64,000 nucleotides of DNA. Origin: CAVPTL01 sp963794415. Its GTDB lineage: Bacteria; Actinomycetota; Thermoleophilia; Gaiellales; JAICJC01. This document shows, in pieces, positions 57,908-64,000 of this stretch. A program made the position numbers and the translations under genes. Each line of letters opens with the position of its first letter. The first letter of the stretch is position 1. Where the stretch lies: assembly GCA_963794415.1 (NCBI GenBank), contig CAWCDI010000001.1, positions 310,001-374,000 of the forward strand, read 5' to 3'. The notes under the pieces were generated by a model, which ran no database searches, had not been told where the DNA came from, and saw only the letters and a program-made list of their open reading frames with translations.

Positions 57908-60870
57908 CCGTCTGCGGGCACTGCGGGCAGGAGAATCCCGCCGCCGCGCGGTTCTGCCTGGGATGCGGCAGCGCCCTGGTGCACGAGCGCGAGCCCGGCC
58001 GCGAGGTGCGAAAGACCGTCACCGTGCTCTTCTGCGACGTGGTCGGATCGACCGCCCTTGGCGAGAAGTCCGATCCTGAGGTGCTGCGCGGCGTGATGTC
58101 GCGCTTCTACGCCGCGGCGCGGGCACCCGTCGAGCGGCACGGCGGCCGGCTCGAGAAGGTGATCGGCGACGCAGTGGTGGCCGTGTTCGGCATCCCGGCG
58201 GTGCACGAGGACGATGCGCTCCGCGCGCTCCGAGCCGCGCTCGAGATCCGCGATGCCGTCACCGCCATGGGTGAGGTGCAGGCGCGGATCGGGGTCAACA
58301 CCGGCGATGTGCTGGCAGCCGAGGCGCACCTCGGCGAGTCGCTGGTGGTGGGCGACGCCGTGAACATCGCCGCGAGGCTGGAGCAGGCCGCCCCGGCCGG
58401 CGCGGTGCTGGTGGGTGAGGCGACCTGGGCGCTTGCATCCCATGCGGCTGCCGGCACGCCCGTGGCGCCCGTGGTGGCCAAGGGCAAGAGCGAGCCGCTC
58501 GCCGCGTGGAGGCTCGAGAGCGTGGATCCGGCCGCAGCGGGCCATCGCCGCCGGCTGGATCTTCCCATGGTGGGCCGCGGGACCGAGCTCGGCCTGGTGC
58601 AGCTGGTCGCGCGCCGGGCCCAGACGCTCGAGCGGCCGCACATGGTGACGCTCATGGGCCAGCCCGGCATCGGCAAGTCGCGGCTCGTCGCCGAGCTGGC
58701 CCGGCTCGACGGCGGGTTCACGGTGCTGACCGGCAACTGCCGTGCGACGGCGGCGTCATCGCTCATGCAGCCGCTGCTCGAGGTCACCCAGGCGCTTTCG
58801 GTGGCCGAGCTGATGCCGGACGATCCCCAGGCCGGGGCGGTGGCATCGTGCCTGGAGCCGGATGGCGACGCCGGGGCTCAGGACGTCGCGTGGGCGGCGT
58901 CACGGCTGATCGGCGCGGCCTCCGCCGCGCGGCCGGTGGTGGTGGTGCTCGAGGACGTGCACTGGGCCGACGATCTGCTGCTGGACGTGGTGGAGCAGCT
59001 GACCGACCGGGTCAGGCGCCGCACGCTCCTGGTGGTGTGTACCGCCCGGCCCGAGTTCGGTGAGCGCCGGCCGGGGTGGGGCGGCAGCGCAAACGCGCTC
59101 TCGCTCTCGCTCGAGCGGCTGGACGACGAGCAGACACAGGAGCTGCTCAGAAACGCGAACCCGGCCCTCGCAGCCGACCAGGCCGCGGCCGTGATCGCCG
59201 CAGCCGAGGGCAATCCGCTCTTCGCCGAGCATCTCGCAGCGCTCGTGGGCGACCACGACCTCACCGCGGGCGTGCCGCGGTCGCTCCAGGTGCTCCTGAG
59301 CGCGCGGCTCGAGGCGCTGCCTGCGCCCGAGCGCGAGGTGGTGAGCGTCGCCGCGGTCGCCGGCCGGGAGTTCAAGGTCGCCTCGGTGCAGTCGGTCATC
59401 GGCCGGCCGATCGACGCCGAGCTCGACCGCCTTGCAGGTCGCGAGCTGATCGAGGGCGCCACCGACGGCCGCCGCCAGTTCGTCCACGCGCTCCTGCATG
59501 AGGCCGCCTACGGGCTGCTTCCCAAGCAGCGGCGAAGCGAGCTGCACGTCCAGCTGGCCGCGCTCATGCAGAGCGCCGGGGCGAGCGATGCGGCGGTCGG
59601 CGATCATCTCGCGCTCGCCTACGAGCTTCGCAAGGGGCTCGGCATGGGCGGTGACGAGACCGTCCGCATCGGGGCCGAGGCCGGCGCGCGGCTGGCCGCT
59701 GCCGGCCGGCGCGCCGACGCGCTCGGCGATCCCCGCCGCGCCCGCCGCCTGCTGGAGCAGGCGCTCGCGCTGCTGCCGGCCGACAGCCCCGAGCGAGCGT
59801 CCGCGTCGGTCGAGCTGGCCGCCGCGGGCTGGAACCTGCTCTCGCGTGCCGAGGTCGTGCGCCTGCTGGAGGCCGGGGAGGCGCTGGCGGCGAGGCTGGG
59901 CCTGCGGGCGGTGGAGCTTCGCGCGCACATCCTGCATCTGGGGTCGGGCGACAACGCCACCCTCACGGAGGCTGCGATCCTCGCAGAGACCGACGCCGCA
60001 GTGATCGAGCTCGAGCGGCTCGACGCGCCGCGCGCGCTCGCCACGGCTCTGGTCACCCGAGCCGAGTCCGAGCTGTTTCTCGGAAGCTCCGGCGACGCAG
60101 TGGCCTCGGCACGCCGGGCGGTCGCCGACCTCCGCGCGATCGACGAGGACTCCGTGTGGGCGCTGGCGGCGCTCGTGTCATCGCTGATCCAGTCGCCGGT
60201 GCCCGTGGGCGAGGCAGAGGCGATCCTCGCGGGGCTGATGGACGACCTCGGCAAGCGCCCGACGGCCCGCATCGAGCTGCTCCGCGGGCAGTCGATGCTC
60301 GCGCTGCTCCGCGGGGCGGGGGGCGTGGCGGCCGCGCTGCTCGACTCCGCGCACGAGATCGAGCGAGACCTTGGCCGAAACGTGCGGTGGCAGCTCGTCG
60401 AGACGGGCTGTCAGATCGCAGTCCGGACGGGGCGATACCCGCAGGCGCGGGACATGCTGGAAGGGTTCGCGGTCGAGATGGATCGCCGCGGCGCGCCTTC
60501 CGACGGCGCTGTCGCGCGCGCATGGCTGGCCCTGGCCGAGGTGCGGCTCGGAAACCTCGCTGCGGCCGAGGCGACGGCCGGTGCCGCACTGCAGTTCTCG
60601 GAGCGCACGCGCCTCCACGAGGGCCTCGTGCGTGCGCGGCTGGCACAGGCCGAGATCGACCTGGCGCGCGGCCGGGCGGCCGCCGCTGCGGAGACGGCCG
60701 AAGACGCGTGCGCCATCGCCGACACCGGCGACTGGGCGCTCCTTCGAGCCGACGCGCGGCTCACCTACGCGTGGGTGCTCGCGGCGTCAGGAGACCCGCG
60801 CGCGGAGGAGCAGGCCCGCATCGCAGAATCGCTCTGCAAGGCCAAGGGGTACGTGCGTGCAGCCGGGTGA
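57904..60870 (+). CDS. Adenylate/guanylate cyclase with zinc ribbon, AAA-type ATPase and TPR-like tail
   Basis: 988 residues. A zinc ribbon (CGHCGQ...CLGCGS, four Cys within 4-22), then a class III cyclase domain (about 33-205) with the metal Asp residues in VLFCDVVGST and VIGDAVVAVFG and the VNIAARL motif complete, so it looks active. A STAND-like ATPase follows with Walker A GQPGIGKSRL (about 254-263) and Walker B VVVLEDVHWAD. The last 400 residues are helical repeats. It probably makes cAMP in response to a signal sensed by the ATPase/repeat part. Confidence 0.9.
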   Translation: MTVCGHCGQENPAAARFCLGCGSALVHEREPGREVRKTVTVLFCDVVGSTALGEKSDPEVLRGVMSRFYAAARAPVERHGGRLEKVIGDAVVAVFGIPAVHEDDALRALRAALEIRDAVTAMGEVQARIGVNTGDVLAAEAHLGESLVVGDAVNIAARLEQAAPAGAVLVGEATWALASHAAAGTPVAPVVAKGKSEPLAAWRLESVDPAAAGHRRRLDLPMVGRGTELGLVQLVARRAQTLERPHMVTLMGQPGIGKSRLVAELARLDGGFTVLTGNCRATAASSLMQPLLEVTQALSVAELMPDDPQAGAVASCLEPDGDAGAQDVAWAASRLIGAASAARPVVVVLEDVHWADDLLLDVVEQLTDRVRRRTLLVVCTARPEFGERRPGWGGSANALSLSLERLDDEQTQELLRNANPALAADQAAAVIAAAEGNPLFAEHLAALVGDHDLTAGVPRSLQVLLSARLEALPAPEREVVSVAAVAGREFKVASVQSVIGRPIDAELDRLAGRELIEGATDGRRQFVHALLHEAAYGLLPKQRRSELHVQLAALMQSAGASDAAVGDHLALAYELRKGLGMGGDETVRIGAEAGARLAAAGRRADALGDPRRARRLLEQALALLPADSPERASASVELAAAGWNLLSRAEVVRLLEAGEALAARLGLRAVELRAHILHLGSGDNATLTEAAILAETDAAVIELERLDAPRALATALVTRAESELFLGSSGDAVASARRAVADLRAIDEDSVWALAALVSSLIQSPVPVGEAEAILAGLMDDLGKRPTARIELLRGQSMLALLRGAGGVAAALLDSAHEIERDLGRNVRWQLVETGCQIAVRTGRYPQARDMLEGFAVEMDRRGAPSDGAVARAWLALAEVRLGNLAAAEATAGAALQFSERTRLHEGLVRARLAQAEIDLARGRAAAAAETAEDACAIADTGDWALLRADARLTYAWVLAASGDPRAEEQARIAESLCKAKGYVRAAG

Positions 60871-60902
60871 TTCAACGGTGCCGGGCACCGTTGAACCACC
60901 CG
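60864..60902. repeat. Near-perfect 19-bp-arm palindrome overlapping the cyclase stop (REP-like copy D)
   Basis: Differs from copy C by two bases in 39: the central base and one arm position that creates a single A-C mismatch. It begins inside the last cyclase codons and ends 14 bp before the stop of the convergent beta-helix gene. Like copy C, it sits between convergent gene ends. Confidence 0.85.
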
Positions 60903-60915
60903 CGCCACGCATTCC

Positions 60916-62055
60916 TCAGCCGGCGTAGGGCGAGACGTTGCCGAAGCGCTTCGTCACGCGTACGAACGTGTTGAGGTTCTTGCCGTTCACGGCGACCGTT
61001 CCGGCGGTGAAGATGCCGTAGTGGTTGTCGTGGATCAGGTTGCCCTTGACGGTGATCACCAGCGGATCGACGCTGCCGACGAAGACGCCCGTGGTGAGCG
61101 CATCGCCGAAGTCACCGGTCACGTTGTTCGTGCCGATGTTGTTGCCGATGATCGCGTTGCCACCGAAGTGCTGGCCGGGGACGTGGCTGTGGATCGTCAC
61201 GCCTGCAAGGCCGCTCTCGCGGATGGTGTTCTTGGTGACCAGGTTGTCCCACACCGAGCCGCCCGGGACGGGGGAGGCCAGGACGACGCCTGCGCCGGCA
61301 CCCTCGGGAGTGGTCGAGTTGTCGCCGTTGTGCACGAGCAGGTTGCCCGCCACGACGTTGGCGAAGATGCCCTTGGCGCCGGGCACCGTCGAGCCGAGGT
61401 GGTCGGCGAGGATCACGCCGCAGCCCAGCGGGTTGTTCTTGGCGGTGTTCCCCACGACCCAGTCGTGCGAGGCGGTCGCGCCGGGGATGATGCCGCCGGC
61501 ATCGTCGGTGAGCGTGATGCCGCCGCCGGTGTTGTTGTTGGTGGTGTTGCCGGAGACGACCGACCACGAGCTGCCGTTCAGGCTGACGCCCGTCGAGCCG
61601 TTGCCCGACGACCAGTTGCCCGTGATCTTCGAGTGGTTGGCGTACGAGAAGATCCCGTCGCCGGTTGCGCCGGTCACCGTGAAGCCGCGCACTGCGACCC
61701 ACGGGGAGGCGATCGTGAAGCCGTTGTTCCCGACCTGCGCGTAGAGCGGCGAGTTGGTCTGGTTGACGGGTGAGGACGGATTGACCACGGCGCCCTTGCC
61801 GATCAGCGTCACCGGCTTGCCGACGACGACGTCCTCGTTGTAGACGCCCTTGCAGACGATCACGGTGCCGCCCTTGGCGACGGTCTTCACGGCCTTCTGA
61901 ATGGAGCGAAATTGCGGCTTGGCACAGCTCTTACCGCTGTGCGAGACGTACACGGTGGTGGGTTGCGCTGCACTGGCAACGCCGGCAAACAGGAATGCCG
62001 CAGCAGTCCCTGTGGTGCCCAGCGCGACCGCGCGCGTGAGCCATCGGTGCTTCAT
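60916..62055 (-). CDS. Secreted right-handed beta-helix (parallel beta-helix repeat) protein
   Basis: 379 residues. Signal peptide with hydrophobic AVALGTTGTAAAFLFAG and cleavage after SAA. The chain starts with VYVSHSGKSCAKPQFRSIQKAVKTVAKGGTVIVCKGVY, then regularly spaced repeats containing Asn and Gly (SKITGNWSSGNG, VVSGNTTNNNT, VVGNTAKNN, NNIGTNNVTG), typical of pectate-lyase-like or NosD-like helices. May bind or degrade a polysaccharide. Strong GAGGAGGAG precedes the ATG. Confidence 0.85.
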   Translation of the reverse strand: MKHRWLTRAVALGTTGTAAAFLFAGVASAAQPTTVYVSHSGKSCAKPQFRSIQKAVKTVAKGGTVIVCKGVYNEDVVVGKPVTLIGKGAVVNPSSPVNQTNSPLYAQVGNNGFTIASPWVAVRGFTVTGATGDGIFSYANHSKITGNWSSGNGSTGVSLNGSSWSVVSGNTTNNNTGGGITLTDDAGGIIPGATASHDWVVGNTAKNNPLGCGVILADHLGSTVPGAKGIFANVVAGNLLVHNGDNSTTPEGAGAGVVLASPVPGGSVWDNLVTKNTIRESGLAGVTIHSHVPGQHFGGNAIIGNNIGTNNVTGDFGDALTTGVFVGSVDPLVITVKGNLIHDNHYGIFTAGTVAVNGKNLNTFVRVTKRFGNVSPYAG

Positions 62056-62466
62056 GCTTCTCCTCCTCGGGTGCCTTCATCGGCACGTGGCTGGAACCTG
62101 GCCTCGGAGCGTTCCCAGAGACCCCCGGCGGCACATTACTCCCCGAAACCTCACACGTCCAGTAGGAAACTCAGAAGTTGTCCCAGCTGATACCGGAGTA
62201 CACCAAAGAGAGATTTTCGTGACGATCCAGCGGCACGGTGACGTGCACGTCCGGATGGAGAAATAGGCGCAATTCCACGCGCATTGGTCACAAAGACCCC
62301 CTCGAATGAGGGCAGATCCGACACATTCGGCGGCCTCTGACGGGCCGGGATCGCGATGCCCGGAGGGGTAGTGCATCTGACCACACAATTTCACGCATGC
62401 GGAAGAATTCCGGGGTGGTCGTGGGAGGCCGGCCGTCGATCTCGATGCGAAAGATGCGGCGTGCGC
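62056..62466. other. 411-bp stretch without a convincing gene
   Basis: Holds the beta-helix leader and promoter: on the minus strand, a -35-like TGGACG (62156-62161) and a -10-like TAATGT (62133-62138) with a 17-base spacer, about 80 bp before the start. The rest (62170-62466) is somewhat less GC-rich and shows no clear coding sequence, repeat or RNA structure; it may be non-coding or a decayed gene fragment. Confidence 0.45.
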
Positions 62467-62844
62467 TCAGTTCAGATGCCGTCGCGCCCGCTCGATGACG
62501 GCCGGCGGGCCGGCGACCACCGCGTAGGAGCCCTCCCAGTCGTCAGCCTGAAGCGCGTAGTCGATGGCATCCTCGAGGCGCGCGACGGTGAACACGAAGT
62601 CCTCGCCGAAGCCGAACTCCTCGAGCGCGCGCATCGCGAAATCCGCGCCGCTCTCGCTCTCGGCGTCGAAGCACACGATCTCGGCCAGCCCCGGCCAGAG
62701 GGCGTGGAAGATCTGGCGGGCTTCGGCACCGAGGTCTGCCGAGACGACGGCGACGAACTGCGCGTCGGGCTGCTCGCGCGCGAGCCTCGCGGCGGCTTCG
62801 AGCGCCTCTGCCTCGGTGGTGATCTCAACCAGCTGGATCTGCAT
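62467..62844 (-). CDS. Small alpha/beta protein, unknown
   Basis: 125 residues: a QIQLVEITTEAEALEAAARLA start, AQFVAVVSADLGAEARQIFHALWPGLAEIVCFD, then DFVFTVARLEDAIDYALQADDWEGSYAVVAGPPAVIERAR. The Rossmann-like order and late helix faintly recall the C-terminal domain of Mur/FolC ligases without the ATPase part; the link is weak. It has no partner gene adjacent. Confidence 0.5.
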   Translation of the reverse strand: MQIQLVEITTEAEALEAAARLAREQPDAQFVAVVSADLGAEARQIFHALWPGLAEIVCFDAESESGADFAMRALEEFGFGEDFVFTVARLEDAIDYALQADDWEGSYAVVAGPPAVIERARRHLN

Positions 62845-62921
62845 GAAGGGGCAAGACTAGCGAGGCGGCCGCGTGGCATACTCGAATCTCGGATCCCGCT
62901 TTTTGGCAAAGGAGCGTGCTC

Positions 62922-63122
62922 ATGAGCGTTGCAAAGACCATCGAGCTGACCGCGACGTCGTCCGAGGGCTTCGAGGCAGCCATCGCCGAGGCCGTCACCA
63001 AGGCCGGCGAGACGCTGAGAAACGTCGAGGGCGCGTGGGTGAAGGAGCAGAAGGTGCTCATCCGCGACGGCAAGATCACCGGCTACCGCGTGCACCTCGA
63101 GGTCACGTTCGTGCTGGACTAG
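62922..63122 (+). CDS. Dodecin (flavin-binding protein)
   Basis: 66 residues, exact dodecin length. KTIELTATSSEGFEAAIAEAVTKAGETLRNVEGAWVKEQKVLIRDGKITGYRVHLEVTFVLD follows the family strand-helix-strand-strand order, with the flavin-stacking Trp in EGAWVKEQ near 39. Forms dodecamers that store FMN or riboflavin in actinobacteria. AAAGGAGC lies 9 bases before the ATG. Overlaps the end of the convergent DUF2252 gene by 20 bp. Confidence 0.95.
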   Translation: MSVAKTIELTATSSEGFEAAIAEAVTKAGETLRNVEGAWVKEQKVLIRDGKITGYRVHLEVTFVLD

Positions 63123-64000
63123 CGAACGGGAGCTCGCCGCGTGCAACTGCGGCCTGCATGGCGGCGTAGTCCAGCTCGTTCTGCTCGGCGTAGGCGACGG
63201 CGAACGCGGCGAGCGCCTGGTCGAACGTGTCGCGCTTGCCCAGGTAGGCGGCGATCGCGACCCGGTCGCCCGACCGCGCGTGGGCCCGCGCGAGCGTCCA
63301 GCCGCACATCCGCGCCCAGAGCTCCATGCCCTCGCGCGTCATGGTGCCGACGTCGGCCGAGCCCTTCCAGTCGCGCAGCTGACGCACGTAGTAGTCACCC
63401 CTCACGCTCTCCCACGAGACCCGCTCCCAGCCGAGGAAGATGTCGCTCGAGGCCTGCATCAGCCGCTGGCCCATCACCACCCGCTGCGCGTGGTTCTCAT
63501 ACTCGCTCGGTGCCGTGAACTCCTCCAGCACCGATGCCTCGGCCTGCTTGATCTGCAGGAAGAGCGGGGTGGAGTGGGCCTGATCGAGCAGGAGCGCGAT
63601 GTATGACCGCGTGCCGACGCTCCCGACACCGACCACCTTCCGTGCGAGCTGCTCCACCGTGTACTGCCCCACCAGCCGGCGCCGCGCCGGATTGAGCGTT
63701 GCCTGGTAGGCGGTGAAGGTCGTGTGCAGCCAGTCGGCCTCGATCGACGGGTCGGCGCCTGGCGGGTAGAGGTTGTCGAACGGCACGATCAGCGGCGGGT
63801 CGCTCACGATGCGCGGCCGCCCATCGACCATCACGCAGAGCTTCTCGAACGCCTGCATGCTGTCGTGGGCGCGCGCCTTGGAGATGGCGTGCCACACGGC
63901 GGGAGTCTTCCGGCGGTCGAGCAGGAGCTGGAACCGCGGCAGGATGGCGTCCATGTCGAGGTGCGCGTACCAGACCTCGAGCATCGGGAGCTCCGCGAAC
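63103..64000 (-). CDS. DUF2252-family protein, 5' end beyond the window
   Basis: The C-terminal 298 residues of a second DUF2252 protein. Conserved blocks include VWYAHLDMDAIL, VVGVGSVGTRSYIALLL, ASSDIFLGWERV, YYVRQLRDWKGSADV and WTLARAHARSGDRVAIAAYLGKRDTFD, each with a counterpart in the protein at 20329-21681. The kinase-like GDAHxxN/DFD motif would lie outside the window. Two paralogues 40 kb apart suggest lineage expansion. Confidence 0.9.
   Translation of the reverse strand, partial: FAELPMLEVWYAHLDMDAILPRFQLLLDRRKTPAVWHAISKARAHDSMQAFEKLCVMVDGRPRIVSDPPLIVPFDNLYPPGADPSIEADWLHTTFTAYQATLNPARRRLVGQYTVEQLARKVVGVGSVGTRSYIALLLDQAHSTPLFLQIKQAEASVLEEFTAPSEYENHAQRVVMGQRLMQASSDIFLGWERVSWESVRGDYYVRQLRDWKGSADVGTMTREGMELWARMCGWTLARAHARSGDRVAIAAYLGKRDTFDQALAAFAVAYAEQNELDYAAMQAAVARGELPFASPART

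Noticed and set aside
62056..62466. Riboswitch or structured leader before the beta-helix gene
   Set aside because: I could not find the conserved core of any riboswitch class I know; only a promoter-like pair and a strong ribosome site are supported.
1..64000. tRNA or rRNA genes
   Set aside because: No cloverleaf with a T-loop GGTTCRA-type motif and matching acceptor stem, and no rRNA-like conserved sequence, was seen by eye.

Overview
The window is uniformly G+C-rich (roughly 70% by eye), densely coded on both strands, and uses GTG and TTG starts freely. It carries no rRNA, tRNA, CRISPR array or prophage that I could recognise. The gene content points to a soil-type Actinomycetota, plausibly a Thermoleophilia (Solirubrobacterales/Gaiellales-like) lineage: two DUF2252 proteins, an ECF42-type sigma factor with its DGPF/YciI partner, an NhaA-thioredoxin fusion, an F420/deazaflavin-dependent nitroreductase, two cyclase-ATPase-TPR signalling proteins and GAP/Sap-type membrane proteins. 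The class assignment is inference; no marker gene for taxonomy is present.

Layout. 1-5.5 kb: partial GAP protein, aminotransferase, a two-component system reading away from a small secreted protein across a CCTGTGAG-repeat region, an SDR, and a RAYT transposase. 5.5-5.8 kb: a 4 x 56-bp array with palindromic cores, which I read as REP-like elements of that transposase. 5.8-16.3 kb: esterase, YbjQ, VOC, CPBP protease, secreted proteins, DUF389, a phosphate-transporter operon with a Pho-box-like palindrome, a broken sugar MFS gene, and a TetR/MBL pair with a twin operator. 16.3-28.8 kb: GAP, SIMPL, an antitoxin-like/metalloprotease pair, the methyltransferase-DUF2252-GNAT operon, Ddn-like protein, NhaA fusion, broken LtrA, OsmC, hydrolase, DUF4188 protein and a lipoprotein. 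28.8-35.5 kb: YihY-like protein, the AAA+/TPR operon, a baeRF protein, a DksA-like protein without its zinc finger, a broken glycosyltransferase, and an ArsR/AHSA1 pair. 35.5-49.9 kb: Erm-like methylase, DUF2461, agmatinase, Asp-box protein, AraC/VOC, ECF42/YciI, several unknowns, L,D-transpeptidase lipoprotein. 49.9-64 kb: two cyclase-ATPase-TPR proteins (one translationally coupled to a Crp regulator), secreted proteins, MFS, dodecin and a second, partial DUF2252.

Three themes stand out. First, a RAYT transposase sits beside a tandem palindromic array, and related GTGCCNGGCAC-core palindromes recur just after stop codons at about 28.15, 36.93, 56.84 and 60.88 kb. Second, several short regulatory palindromes lie beside genes for regulators: twin AACTA-N7-TAGTT boxes for TetR, GTGAC-N6-GTCAC for ArsR, a CRP-like box before crp, and a CCTGTGAG cluster before the response regulator. 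Third, five genes are interrupted by small lesions (a 17-bp tandem duplication, two +1 shifts in one gene, two -1 shifts, one nonsense codon). These are either recent decay or residual errors in a draft assembly; raw reads would separate the two.
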